Below, piece after piece: positions 1-11,464 of a DNA stretch of 64,000 bases. This DNA is from Cladosporium sp. IMV 00045 (taxonomy: Eukaryota; Ascomycota; Dothideomycetes; Cladosporiales; Cladosporiaceae): assembly GCA_001931905.2 (NCBI GenBank), contig MSJI02000723.1, positions 60,029 to 124,028 of the forward strand, given 5' to 3'. Position 1 is the stretch's first letter; each line of letters starts with the position of its first letter. A model generated the notes under the pieces. It was not told where the DNA came from, ran no database searches, and was given only the letters and a program-made list of their open reading frames with translations. A program made the position numbers and the translations under genes.

Positions 1-517
1 GGATCGATGAGTTGCAGAGGCCGGTGCGTAGGTTAAGTTTGTCGATAATTCGTGAACTCGCCTGTTTGGTGACTCGTACTGCGGTACCTTCCTTGCTTCC
101 ACTAATCACAGGTCTCGTCGCCTTTTGCCTTTCCCTGCCCCAGGTCATGGACCACATGCGCCAGTCCTCCTCGCCTTCAGAGCCCGCCTTCGAGGCGTTC
201 CCGCCTCGTGGTGGCCCCACTCGGAGACTGTCTGCAGTATCCGTGTTCTCGTCTAATTGATATCGCGATCTTGTCCGCTCGTTTTCGTCCTTGCTCCTTC
301 ACCTGCAAGACAACCACGGCCGCGAGCCGATCTACCGGATCCGAGACGACGCACGACGAACACGATCCAGCCAGACGCAGGCTTGGACAACTAAAACACC
401 CTTTGAATCGGCTTGGACGAGGTATGGCGTGGCCGCGAAGGCCGCCTAGGACAACGGGAGGGTGAAATCGCAACATACTGTCGCCGGGCGCAACTGGCAC
501 CCGACTTTGCCTTTGCG
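1..517. other. Gene-free left edge, upstream of the fusion gene
   Basis: No supported gene is seen here. Short open frames exist on both strands, but they overlap each other, lack family resemblance and have no convincing start context. The stretch probably holds promoter and 5' leader of the membrane-protein gene that follows. A long in-frame extension upstream of its chosen start (from 413) is open but looks non-conserved. Confidence 0.5.
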
Positions 518-3154
518 ATGGCGGATATAAGTACAAATCACGATGACTACAGGGGCCGTAGCGCGCCTGTGATGGCCGTCAGCATCGCGCTGTTGGTCAT
601 TGCTACGGTCTTCGTCGTCTTCCGGATGATATCGCGGGCTGCGATTGTGAAGAAAATCGCTCTGGACGACTACTTCATGGGATTAGCATGGCTCATCGCA
701 GCCGGCATGACCATGTCTGTCATCTGGGGCACGCGCTATGGACTCGGGCGCCACATGGAGGACATTCCGCCGGAATGGCTGCCCACATTGAAAAAGTTCA
801 ACTACGTATTCAGCGTGCTGTACAACCCGGCGCTGATGGCTTCGAAAACCTCGATCCTGGTCTTTTATCTGACGCTTTCCAAAAGCAATCACACCTTCCG
901 ATGGGCGACCATCGGTACGCTCTTTGTGGTCAACGCTGGAGGCCTCGCGTTGACCATGCTGAATATCTGGCAATGCACGCCTGCCGCTGCCGTCTTCCAC
1001 AATCCTATCCCTGATACTGCAAGCTGCACCGACATCGTTACCATCTATTTATCATCGGCACCCCTCAATATTATCACGGATCTGGCCATCTTGTTTCTCC
1101 CTATGCCCATCCTCACAAGTATGCGACTACCGAGGAAGCAGAAGATCATCCTGGTTGTCACCTTCAGCTTTGGTGTTTTCGTTGCCGCGGTCGACGTCGT
1201 GCGCATTGCCTACTTACAATCTGCTGCTGAAACACGCCTGCAGAATATTCACAACAATGAGAACGAACCGAATACCCTCACCTCGGAGAGCACCGACTTT
1301 CCTTGGTATGCGTCGCTGAGCTTCATGTGGTCTGTGGTGGAAGTCAACGTTGGTATCATGTGTGCTTGTGTACCAGCTCTCAAGCCATTGGCATCACGTT
1401 TCATGCCACGCATGCTTCGTGATGCAGGAGACGTGACGGAGAAGGACTCTTCGACGTCGCAGCGGAGGTATACGTACAATTCTGAAATGGCGAACGCACA
1501 CCGTGTCCCCTCTATGGAGGAAGCACCACCCGCGCCACAGCAAGCTCATGTCGAGCCGCACGAGGACGAAGGACCTATGGGAATGATGGAGTTCCTGACA
1601 ACGCCCGACATGAACGGCAACGGCTCAGAGTATCCGGGTGGCGCAAGGCTGGATCGCACCACGACGATGTTGACCAATACAACTCGCAATACCACACCAC
1701 CCGATTCACCCACATTCTTCGACTTTGTCAACATGAACGGACGCAAGAGCATGGTACAGATGACCACCCGCGAGTCGGTCTTCCCCTTCGTCATGGTTTC
1801 TCTGCTATTCTTCATCTGGGGATTCGAGTACGGCTTGCTCGACGTCTTGAACCAACAATTCCAGCGCGTGGCGCGCATGTCGCCTGGTCAGACCACAAGC
1901 ATCCATAGCGCGTACTTTGCCGGATATCTCCTCGGCCCTCCTCTTGTCGGACGCTGGGTCCTCAACCACTGGGGTTTCAAGGCCTGTTACTCCGTCGGCC
2001 TGAGCATCTACGCCTGCGGCACCCTCATCTTCTGGCCGTCTGCCGTTCTTACTTCTTACCCGGCATATTTGCTCACCAACATAATTGTCGGGTTTGGTCT
2101 TTCGATCCTGGAGGTGTCCGCCAATCCGTTCATCGCACTATGCGGTCCGCCACAGTACGCAGAAGCACGACTCCTTCTATCTCAGGCCATCCAAGCAGTG
2201 GGCACGGTCATCGCGCCTTTAATCGCCAACCGCGCATTTTTCAATACTCGACTTGACGTTCCATCTCTCGTCGATACGCAATATGCATACCTAGGCATTG
2301 CGCTCTTCACGGTCCTCCTAGCCGTCGTCTACCACTACGTTCCTCTCCCAGAGGCCACGAACCGAGAGCTTGAAGACGCTTCCGAGCGCATGGACGGGGC
2401 CAACAAGGCAAAGATCAAGTCGGTGCCCGTCCTCTGGATCATCTTGGCTCTGGGAGCTTTCAGCCAATTCTGCTATGTTGGCGCCCAAGAAGTCAACGGC
2501 ACCGTTTTCGACAATTACCTCGCCGCCGTCGTCGGCACAGACTGGAATGCCTCGAATTACATGGCTGTGGCACATACCTGTTTCGCGGTCTCACGCTTCC
2601 TCGCCGCGGGACTCAGCCTGGTCCTCCGCCCACGGTACTTGCTGCTGGTCTTCTACATCGGTGCGATCATCTTCCAAGCCCTCTCCATGCATATCGGCGG
2701 GCGCGGGGGCTTGGCAATGGTGCTTCTGGTGTTCTGCATGGAAGGTCCGCTTTTCCCTCTGATTTTCGCGCAGTCGATCCGCGGCATGGGCAAGCACACC
2801 AGGTTCGCCAGTGTTGTCGTGACCTCGGCCATATCTGGCGGCGCTGTCTTCTCGCCCATCAGTTCAGACATAGTCAACAGGGGTCGGGGACCCGAATTCG
2901 CTCTCATCGTCGCTGCGGTGGCTTTCGGTGCCGGCACTATTATGCCTATCGGCTTCAGCCTTATTGGCAAGGTCAGACGAGTTGTCGATCCGATGTCTGG
3001 ATCTGAAGCTGCCAGCGATGGAAGACCTAGCTCGACGAGCAGTGTCGCTAGCCGGGCGTTGAGTATCGTTATGATGGTCAAGCGACCGAGCAAAGAGAAT
3101 GGGGCGGTGGAGTTCAGGGAACGATCGAGTAACGGAGGCATCGCCGGGGAGTGA
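518..3154 (+). CDS. Fused rhodopsin-like (SAT4/PTH11-type) and MFS fucose-permease-type membrane protein
   Basis: This is an intronless frame of 878 residues that joins two membrane modules. Residues about 15-300 form a seven-helix fungal rhodopsin-like domain, with the family's typical DDYFMGLAW stretch after helix 1 and a WQC motif between later helices. A polar linker rich in Thr, Asn and acidic residues follows (about 310-410). From about 415 to 825 there is a twelve-helix MFS transporter opening with FFIWGFEYGLLDVLNQQFQ, and an SANPFIALCGP motif that resembles the FucP/GluP branch of sugar-proton symporters. I chose the Met at 518 because it begins the conserved N-terminus; the frame is open from 413. 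Substrate and whether the first domain senses or regulates transport are unknown. It likely sits in the plasma membrane, which is inferred. Confidence 0.88.
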   Translation: MADISTNHDDYRGRSAPVMAVSIALLVIATVFVVFRMISRAAIVKKIALDDYFMGLAWLIAAGMTMSVIWGTRYGLGRHMEDIPPEWLPTLKKFNYVFSVLYNPALMASKTSILVFYLTLSKSNHTFRWATIGTLFVVNAGGLALTMLNIWQCTPAAAVFHNPIPDTASCTDIVTIYLSSAPLNIITDLAILFLPMPILTSMRLPRKQKIILVVTFSFGVFVAAVDVVRIAYLQSAAETRLQNIHNNENEPNTLTSESTDFPWYASLSFMWSVVEVNVGIMCACVPALKPLASRFMPRMLRDAGDVTEKDSSTSQRRYTYNSEMANAHRVPSMEEAPPAPQQAHVEPHEDEGPMGMMEFLTTPDMNGNGSEYPGGARLDRTTTMLTNTTRNTTPPDSPTFFDFVNMNGRKSMVQMTTRESVFPFVMVSLLFFIWGFEYGLLDVLNQQFQRVARMSPGQTTSIHSAYFAGYLLGPPLVGRWVLNHWGFKACYSVGLSIYACGTLIFWPSAVLTSYPAYLLTNIIVGFGLSILEVSANPFIALCGPPQYAEARLLLSQAIQAVGTVIAPLIANRAFFNTRLDVPSLVDTQYAYLGIALFTVLLAVVYHYVPLPEATNRELEDASERMDGANKAKIKSVPVLWIILALGAFSQFCYVGAQEVNGTVFDNYLAAVVGTDWNASNYMAVAHTCFAVSRFLAAGLSLVLRPRYLLLVFYIGAIIFQALSMHIGGRGGLAMVLLVFCMEGPLFPLIFAQSIRGMGKHTRFASVVVTSAISGGAVFSPISSDIVNRGRGPEFALIVAAVAFGAGTIMPIGFSLIGKVRRVVDPMSGSEAASDGRPSSTSSVASRALSIVMMVKRPSKENGAVEFRERSSNGGIAGE

Positions 3155-4032
3155 TGTCTCTAAGAAACGAAATTTGTACAGATGATTGACACGTGCGGAG
3201 GAACTATTTTGCAGAGACGTTGGGTGTCTCTTGGTGTTTTTGGTGTTTTTCTTTTTGGGATGATACCACGATTGTTTATTTTGGACTACCACGGGCTGGA
3301 AAGACATTTCGGCCACTTTTCGATTTTTTTGGTCTCGTTGAACTCACAGCATGGCGCAGGCTGGAAACTCGGAAGAGGCAGACCGAGAAAAACGAGACGA
3401 TCTTTGTTTGGCATGGGCTAGGGTGAAACTCTTGGCCAAGTATGTGAATATGTATATAAGCGAAAAGCACGAGTTTGCATCTGCATTACAAATCACACAG
3501 ATCTTCTTGGCCGCTCTATTGTCATGCATCTCCTAGCCTATGTCCTATCTACGTACCGGCAGGATTCCTGCCCTATGTTTGTGATTGGATGAAATCGCAT
3601 CCTCCCGCGAGCGGGTATGCTGCGTGTAAGATGGGCTTGATTATTCTCATCGCTATTGACTGCAGCTTAGCTTCTAGTGAGGAGAAATCGACCATCCAGC
3701 GTTTGCAGTTGACTGCGCGGTTAGCATATTTGTTGCTGGAAATAAACGATGTTGGCTGGTTTACTGGCGTGGTCCCCCGCTTCAATCCGGATGAAACGCT
3801 TCAATGATGCTTAACTCCGAGCATCCACGTCATTGGTGTACAGCTATGAATTCACATGCGGTAAACACCACATTGATGGCAACGACATCCGCGAGTCCGC
3901 GAGTGGAGGAAGCTACGTCTGGCTTATAAATTGAAGCTCACTTCCACATCTCTTTACCTTCAATCACCCACATCCTCTCATCAACCTTTCACCCAAGTAA
4001 CCAACCAATACAACAACACATCAACCGCCACA
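3155..4032. other. Intergenic region with aldo/keto reductase promoter
   Basis: No gene is supported. The right part holds a TATA-like box at 3925-3930 and a CA/CT-rich leader leading to the reductase start. The left part is T-rich downstream sequence of the fusion gene, with only short unconvincing open frames. Confidence 0.5.
3925..3930 (+). promoter_or_regulatory. TATA-like box upstream of the aldo/keto reductase
   Basis: TATAAA lies 103 bases before the start codon at 4033, followed by a pyrimidine- and CA-rich leader ending in CCGCCACAATGG, a good fungal start context. Position and leader make it a plausible core promoter element, but this is not proven. Confidence 0.5.
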
Positions 4033-5311
4033 ATGGACACCGTCCAGCAAGTCATCGGCAAGATTACTGGTCAGAACAAGCTGCCCACCGCCAAACTCGG
4101 CAAGAACGGACCTCAAGTCCCCAGACTCGGCTATGGCACTATGGGTCTGGTGAGTGGCGACAGCTCTTCACTTCGCTCCTGAATCACTGCTGACTGTCAC
4201 CACAGAGTGCCTTCTATGGCACCCCGAAGCCGGATGAGGAGCGCTTCAAGGTCCTCGACAAGGTCTACGAGGTTGGTGACCTCTTCTGGGACACGGCCGA
4301 CATGTACCAGGACAGCGAGGATCTTCTTGGTATGCTCTTCCAAGCATCTTCGTGCTGAGGACATTTGACTAACAGCTTCCCACAGGCAAGTGGTTCAAGC
4401 AGAACCCAGGCAAGCGCGAGCACATCTTCCTCGCGACCAAGTTCGCCAACGCGATGCGCGAGGACGGCTCTCGCTACGTCGACTCCACCCCGGAGTACAC
4501 CCGCAAGGCGTGCGAGCGCTCGCTGCAGCGCCTCGGCGTCTCCCACATCGACCTCTACTACTGCCACCGCCTGGACCAGGTGACGCCCGTTGAGAAGACG
4601 GTCGAGGAGATGAAGAAGTTGAAGCAGGAGGGCAAGATCAAGTACCTCGGTCTGTCTGAGTGCAGCTCCGAGTCGCTCAGGCGTGCTTGCAAGGTCGAGC
4701 ATATTGATGCTGTCCAGATTGAGTATGTTGACTCGCCTGTCACTCGTCTTAACATCCTATACTAACGACCATACAGGTACTCTCCCTTCAGTCTCGACAT
4801 CGAATCCGACCAGATCGGCCTCCTCAAGACCGCTCGTGAGCTCGGCGTCGCCATCGTAGCCTACTCACCCATCGGCCGCGGCATGCTGGGAGGCCAGATT
4901 CGCAGCCCAGACGACTTCGAGGAGGGCGACTTCCGCAAGTTCGCCCCTCGCTTCTCCGCCGAGAACTTCCCCAAGAACCTCCAACTGGTCGACCGCATCA
5001 CCGAGCTCGCAAAGGCAAAGAACTGCACTGCCAGCCAGCTCACCCTGGCCTGGATTCTCGCTCAGGGCGACGACTTCTTCCCCATTCCGGGCACGACTTC
5101 GATTCCGAGGATTGACGAGAACGTCGGCTCGCTGAAGATCAAGCTAAGCAAGGAGGATGAGGCGGAGATCAGGAAGGCGTGCCAGGAGGCTGAGCCGGCG
5201 GGTGCGAGATACCCAGAGATGTAAGTTGATTGTCTTCCGATAGAAATGCGCCCTGCTAACGCACGATTCAGGTTTGCCTCTTCGCTGTACGCCGACACTC
5301 CACCTCTCTAG
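4033..5311 (+). CDS. Aldo/keto reductase (AKR13-like), five exons
   Basis: Predicted NAD(P)H-dependent reductase of aldehydes or ketones, cytosolic, 353 residues. Exons are 4033-4149, 4206-4329, 4386-4722, 4777-5220 and 5272-5311; all introns are GT-AG, 51-56 bases, and joining them keeps frame. The TIM-barrel family signature is intact: LGYGTMGL near residue 32, then the catalytic tetrad Asp68, Tyr73, Lys99 and His141. The C-terminal cofactor part reads IPGTTSIPRIDENVGSL. The last exon adds only 13 residues, and the fourth intron opens with a GTAAGT that would otherwise read as a stop right after Met, so splicing there is likely but not certain. The closest relatives are proteins annotated as aldo/keto reductase or pyridoxal reductase; the natural substrate cannot be told from sequence. 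Confidence 0.9.
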
Positions 5312-6794
5312 ATGAACGTGGTGTTAACGGCCTGAACGTGACTTCAACGGTAACGAAATACGAGCATAACGAAAAACAAATAATGGATGCTTAGGGCAAG
5401 CAAGATTGACTACCGATCGTTGGGGGCCACCGCAACGGAAACTGGCATGCAGGCATGCATGTTGGAGAGTGCAGATATTAGTGACCAAGGCTTCCCCAGT
5501 GTATCATCAATTGATTGCTTTTCACTCTATGTTGATTCCCATGTTTGTGCTCCCCATAATATTAGCCAGGCTCGATCTCGTGCATGCTGTCTCCGAGACA
5601 AGCCATATGATTATACTTACTGCCGTGCGACTATATCCGCCTCCTCACTGTGTGACTAGCAACAACTGCCCGCCCATTCATCGCCCGCAGCTACTAAGGC
5701 GCACAAGCACAAATACCACACCACGTGAACAGACAAACAGCAACGTTGTGATATCGTTCCCGCCATCGCACACAGACCAGACCCGACCCCGGCGCTGAGC
5801 CGGCTCCTCCAAAATACCTCACACTAGCGCGAGCTCGGCATCGAGCGAACCCTGTGATCCCCTTCTCATCTCGTACCAACGGGCCCAGCTGGGCGAGTCT
5901 TAGTTTTGGGGCCCAGACGGACCTCACCTGTTCCCCAATTGCAGTAAGCCTGCTCACCCCAGGAAAGCGGCCGTTTTGCCATTTGATTCAACGCTCTCAA
6001 AACAACGGTGGCGAACTCTCCAACGCCACCTGTACGACACTCTGCCGCTGCTGCTTTTCTGCTGCGGCAAGGTTCTAGCTGTTCGTACAGGTCTACACGA
6101 GCGGCCGGGACAAGCGTTAGAGCAAGTCCAGGCCGCGCATTGGTCGGGGCTGTTCTGAGCTCTCCCTGGTACATGCATGCATGCATGCATGGTGGCAAGC
6201 TCCAGAGCCGCAGGACGAACCGCATGCAGGTGAGCGTTTGTTGTCGCGCCCTCTCTACCGATCTACCGAGCCCAGAAAAGCGATGGACTCTCACCAAACC
6301 ACTCCACTGATGGGGCCCTGCTACAATAATAATTCGCCCTCCTCTTTCTCAAACTAGCGGCATGCCCTGAGCAGGCCGGTCACGCCAATCACACCACTCG
6401 CCCAGCGCCCATTCCTGCAGAGTGGTCTGTGGGCATGCACTTTCCCCGGAGTCCGCCTGTTTACCTGGGGCCGTTAGGTTGGCTCTATTGATCTCGAAGG
6501 TGATGGGGATGGGGGCAAAGCAAAGGTATGCGGAAGGTCTTTCCTTGCCCGAGGTGCGGCTTCTTGTTATTATTGTGATTATGCCCCTCTGCCGGTAAGG
6601 TACCTATACAATCGCTCCTCACCCGCCAGTCTTGACTGTTTCTTATTATCGTCCAACTGCTCTTGTCGTCTCATCTTCCGTCTTCTACTCATCTCGTCCA
6701 TATCAACAAAAGCATTCGCATTTGATCAACAGCATTTCGAGCATTCCATACACATTCGACTCGATACCATCTTTACCCAACAACAGAAACAACA
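5312..6794. other. 1.5-kb intergenic region with no supported gene
   Basis: Short open frames on both strands are mutually overlapping and lack homology I can recognise. The region has several GCATGC palindromes (5445-5458), an ATGC tetranucleotide repeat (6173-6191) and, at the right end, the CT-rich leader of the GPI-protein gene. It is probably promoter and downstream sequence. Confidence 0.5.
6173..6191. repeat. (ATGC)n microsatellite
   Basis: Nearly five perfect copies of the self-complementary unit ATGC. It can fold back on itself and is a usual slippage site. No function is implied. Confidence 0.85.
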
Positions 6795-7528
6795 ATGCAG
6801 TACACCACCGCTCTCGTCCTGGCCGCCGCAGGCCTCGCTGCCGCCCAGTCCAGCACCACCTCTTCTGCTAGCTCCAGCGCTACTTCTGGCGGTACTTCTG
6901 GCTGCGGAAGTGCCATTGATGCGTAAGATCGCCTCGAAACTGCCCGATAGCATAGGTAGCCAATGCCTGACACTGCACAACACAGCATCATCAACACCTG
7001 CGTCACCTCTACCACCCAGAGAGTCGACAGCTGCGACGACAACGACTGGAGCTGCCTGTGCGACAACTCCCGCGCCGTCCTGACCTGCTACGACAACTGC
7101 CCTGAAGGTAAGTCGAACAATCACACTAACAAACAAAACCCCATCCTGAACTATCCCCTCCCTCCCTCCCTTACAAGACCGACCACCCACTAACACCTCA
7201 ATCAACAGACCCCAACCGCTTCGCCGCCCAATCGCAAAACACAGCCTGGTGCGCCGCCGTGCCCTCGAGCTCCAGCTCTTCCCGCAGCGCCTCTTCCACC
7301 GGCTCGTCTACCAACACTGGCAGCGCGAGCGGCTCTTCGACCACCGACTCTTCCGACTCGACCGCCACCGACAGCTCCGACTCCAGCGCCACGACGAGCG
7401 AGCGCGCGGCCACTTCGTCCGCTTCGGAGGCTGCTTCGAGCGCTACGGAGGACAGCGCTGCGGGTAATGTTGTGCTGCCTGCGGGCGGTGTGTTGGCTGC
7501 GGTTTTTGGGCTGGCGGCTGTGCTTTAG
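6795..7528 (+). CDS. Secreted GPI-anchored Ser/Thr-rich cell-wall protein, three exons
   Basis: Predicted surface protein of 189 residues. Exons are 6795-6922, 6986-7107 and 7209-7528, giving an exact frame. It starts with a signal peptide (about residues 1-18, MQYTTALVLAAAGLAAAQ). A compact domain with eight cysteines follows (ending near residue 75), with the motif DWSCLCDNSRAVLTCYDNCP that I know from fungal proteins annotated as GPI-anchored serine-threonine rich proteins. The rest is a Ser/Thr-rich stalk, probably O-mannosylated, and a hydrophobic C-terminus (VLPAGGVLAAVFGLAAVL) after small residues that would suit GPI addition. The cysteine spacing is not the canonical CFEM pattern. Role in wall structure or adhesion is inferred from architecture only. 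Confidence 0.85.
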
Positions 7529-8623
7529 GGGGTTGGAAGGTGATGGGATTGGTGTGAGGTTTTTCTCTGTTGATCGTTCAATCGAGACTTTTTCGTAAAC
7601 TTAATATACTTTATCAGAGGGATTGGGCAAGAGGGAGCTGGGATGGGTAGAGCTTTAATGGCGCAGACAAGATGGTCATGTGGGTGAGGGAATAACTGGG
7701 GAGATGCTGGGAAAGGAAGAGGAGGAAGCGGCGATAATCACACAACAGCCCAACGTTCGAACCGTCCAGGAAACAAAAAAAATTCAGAAAACAGACAGTC
7801 CACTCTTAAGAGCATTCGCGACTGATGAAATGAATCGATCCGTTAAATTGTTCAATGGATTAGCCTTACTTGTTGTAAGATCCCAATCGACACAGCTTAC
7901 CTTACCTACCCTGACATGCCCTCACAAAAACAGACGAACCGCAGCAGTAGAGATGAACAAGGAAGAACGCGAGCGGTGCCATGATTCACGAACTCAAACT
8001 CCAGATATATTCTATCTCAACCGTAAGCTTCCTCATACAGTCACTTCCCTACTAAGCCTGTCTGGCTTTTTGACTTTCTTATTAATGATAAAACCACAGA
8101 ACCCCTTCAACAAATCCCTCCGTTCGTAAGGGAAAAATCACCAGAACAAAGAATGGCGAAAACATAGAAATCAAACCAAACAATCCCATTCCCGAACCCG
8201 ACAATATTTTTCGTCGTAATCCCGAGAGATATACACAACAAATGCATTGTTTTTCCATCTTTTACCTCGTCCATCCTATCCTTTCCCATCCATCAATCCA
8301 CGAGCCGAACTGAGCCGATACGGGCTGAAATCTGATAAGGCCACAGCATCCTTTGGCTACACGAGTTAAAAAAAAACAAAAGTGTATGTATGGACATTGG
8401 TATTCGAATAACCAAAACACAACAACAAGTGATGATAAGCCAGGTGATGCACACGAAATATTTTCTAGCCCCATCGGCGGCCCACAGACCCGGCCCTTCG
8501 TCCTGTTTCCTGTTCCATTTTGTTCCATTTCTCGTCGACCAGACAATAATACGCCTTTTCTCCTCTCCTCGCAACAACACTCCATGCACGCTCCATCCGA
8601 TAGGTCCAAGATGCAAGGCACGT
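7529..8623. other. Intergenic region between convergent genes
   Basis: This lies between the 3' ends of the GPI-protein gene and the HECT ligase gene. A plus-strand frame of 149 codons at 7680-8129 has no recognisable domain and biased, repetitive composition, so I do not call it. The sequence is AT-richer than its flanks and probably holds both 3' untranslated regions. Confidence 0.5.
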
Positions 8624-11464
8624 CTACTCCTGCCCAAAACCCACCGTCTCCTCGACGGCCCACGTGAGCTTCTGGTTGAGGGTGTCGTAGCTCTTGTAAG
8701 GCGGCAAGTCGAGACGGTTGAAGCAAGTGTGGGATTTCGGGAGTTGAGATTCCTCGCCCGACTTCTCGATCGTGAAGCGGCGGGGGCCATCGGAGCCTTG
8801 CAAGTCCTTGAAGCCGTTGACAGGGATGCGCGATGTGCCCGTGGCGAATTGCAGGAGGCGCGATTTCTGCTCGGCGTCCCAGCTGCGGATGACCTGTGGG
8901 TTGGGAGGGTTAGTGAGGTTGTTACGAGGGGGGTGTGGTTGGGATTGCGGATGTTTGCTTACCTTCCAGAAGTTCTGCACGACGAGATCACTCTCGGTGT
9001 AGCCGCGGTAGTCGGTGTGTTTCTTCCAGTCGTCGACGTCGATGTCCGCGATACCACCGATGAGGAGTTCGAGCTCACGCTCGTCGAAGACGTTGACGAG
9101 GTCGGCGGGGATGAGTTCGTGGAAGCCTTGCACGAAGGCGTTGAACTGCTCCTCGACACGCTTCTGAATGCGCCACTCTGTGATGAGCCTGTATTTCCGT
9201 TAGCATCAATGCGTGAATTTGGAGATAATCTCCAACAATGAACATACTCGACGTATTCCTTCTTGTTCTCGTTGGTCACCTCAATATCCCTTCCGCCCTC
9301 CTTCAGGTCTACCACGACCTTCTCACCAAAGCGCTCGTCGTCCACAGAGAAAGTGGAGTAAATCACGTCAGTGATGTCATTCTCCATGGTCCAGGTGAGC
9401 GTGCGGTGGAACTCGGCATCGACACCCTCCATGTCGACGAGAGCCACCTTCTTCTTGAGGATCATCTTGTAGAATGCGCCAATGAAGAATGCATCCAAGA
9501 AACGTCTGTGGAAAATGGCCAGACCGACCACACGACCAATGAACTTGAAGTATCCAAGATGCTCAGGGTTGATTCCAGAGTGGGGGTTGATCTGGAGGGT
9601 GTAGTTGTCGTGTGCGGAGTACTCGAACAAGCAGTAGAACGGGTTGAACATCTCGTGCGAAAGTAAGAAGAAGAATTCACTGTGGCTGTCAGTACAAGTT
9701 CAATTAATAATGTCAGAGCAAGATCACTTACCGAGAAAGACCACCGTAATCCAGACCATCTTCGCCATCGAACTTGATCATTAGTCTCTTCTTGAGGTCG
9801 TTCGGGCTTTGGCGCATGATCTCTGCATACGAGTCCTCGAAAATATGAGAACGTCGCACCTTGACGTGGCACTGTCCAGAGAGGATCCGAAGAGCGGGCT
9901 GCGAACGGAAGTAGATAAGCTTCCTTCTGAAGTCACGCTTGTACTGTGGTACGTTCTGGTCCAAAGAAGAGGGCAGACGTGGATCGTCCCATGTGGTCGT
10001 CTTCGTGTTATGATCGACGAAGTATACGCGAGCAGTGTTGGTGAGACGCATTTCCCAGCCGCTGGGCAGCGGTCCGAGTTGTGACACTGGCTGTTGCTGG
10101 ATGGTCGTGTTGTTACCACCGGCGTTCTGTCCGTACATCCTGATGTACTGCTGCCGCCTTGGGTCGACCCATGTGGTAGTGCGAGTGTTATGGTCTACGA
10201 AGTACGCCCTACCTTCGGGCGTATGTCTTTGCTCCCAGCCTGCTGGAAGCTCACCAGTGCCAGCAGTAGTAGCTCCGGTAGCCACCATTTGAGCCGCGGT
10301 AGCCTGGTTCACCGGGTTTGGTGTCTGAGAGGGCGAGTTTCTATCAGACGTAGGCGAGTTTGCGCCTGTTCTGTCTTCTGGCAGCACACGTGCTTGATGC
10401 CTCTGTCTCTCCACGTTCTGCTGTTGTTGCAATTGGTTCCTCTGTTCACCTGCGTCATAGTTGGCAGTCGGCCTGATCCATGTGGTTTGTCGGGAGTTGT
10501 GGTCGACATAGTAAGTTCTTCCGAGATTGTCTTCCCTTCGCTCCCAGCCGCCGGGCAATCTCCCTTGCGCATCCTCGAAAGCGCTGAATCCATTTGCACC
10601 TGCGGCTCTGCCAGATGGTGCGCCGTTAGCAGCAGCAGCTGGAGGTCCAGAGGTGTTTGTCGGTTGCCTAGATGTGTTGCTCGTGGGTCGGTCGGGGTGT
10701 AGTGACGCCTGGGATTGAGCACCGGCTGGTGTAGATGATCCAGTGTGTGCGCCGTTTGTTGAAGCTCCAGGCGTCGAAAGTGGTGGTCGAGGCGCGCTGC
10801 TGCCTGAGTTGTTGATCGGTGCTCGTAGGTTAGTGGAGAGGTTCAGAATGAGCTTGCCGTTGACAACGAGGTTGTCATTGGACTTTCGTAGATCTCTAGT
10901 GAGCATTTCTAGGGCAAGATCAGTGCATGTCCTTGAGCGGTATGGCATCCGAGACTCACCATCTCCTCCGACGTCAAGATCCAGGACGCTGCCGATGCGC
11001 ACGTTGACCACTCCCAAAAAACCCTGGTCCTTTTTCTTGAACTTCTTCTGGTCAAAGATCTGTACTGCGAGTATACTTTCATCCGTCGCGCGCCTGTCAT
11101 GTTCCATCAGCGTGGTTTTCCTTTACCATCCCATATAGCCGAGATCGGTGACGTACATATCGAAGCTCTCGTTCCAGTATGGGTTGAGCGTCTTCTTGAT
11201 CACACCGGTCGTCCTCGTCTGCTCGCCACCAATAGTCGCGACTGCGAAAGGGTCGGGGAAGCCTGTATGATACCATGGTAAGCATGTGACCAGGTGGGAG
11301 TGGATGTTGCGGTGGTCGCCACTTACGGAAGACATCTCTCTTGTACAGGCCGTCGGCGGCGATGACTGCGACGCGAGTGTCAGTTTGCGATGTCCCATGC
11401 CCAAGCGGTATGCGTGCTCTTGCGTACTCGTCACCCGAAGGTTTGCCTGTGCCGGCAGCTCCAT
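8624..11464 (-). CDS. RSP5: HECT E3 ubiquitin ligase of the Rsp5/NEDD4 family, eight exons
   Basis: This E3 ligase moves ubiquitin from an E2 to membrane proteins and other targets, steering endocytosis and sorting; in Aspergillus the orthologue is HulA. Exons on the minus strand are 11464-11428, 11365-11327, 11262-11157, 11093-10960, 10908-9732, 9679-9248, 9188-8963 and 8893-8624, giving 806 residues (yeast Rsp5 has 809). The order is C2 domain (about 5-110, [21 protein letters not shown]), three WW domains at about 223, 326 and 386, and a HECT domain from about 470. The thioester cysteine is Cys774 in [14 protein letters not shown]. Several splice sites fall inside strictly conserved motifs, which fixes them well. 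The start at 11464 follows a GCAGCC context and gives [12 protein letters not shown], close to the fungal N-terminus. Confidence 0.95.

Noticed and set aside
7750..7770. GTTCGAAC sequence resembling a tRNA B box
   Set aside because: The flanking bases do not form a T-arm stem and no acceptor or D arm can be drawn.
7680..8129. 149-codon plus-strand frame after the GPI-protein gene
   Set aside because: No domain, Glu/Thr/Lys-biased, probably downstream noncoding sequence.
8390..9241. 283-codon plus-strand frame opposite the HECT domain
   Set aside because: It is the antisense of strongly conserved RSP5 exons and contains intron sequence; no family features.
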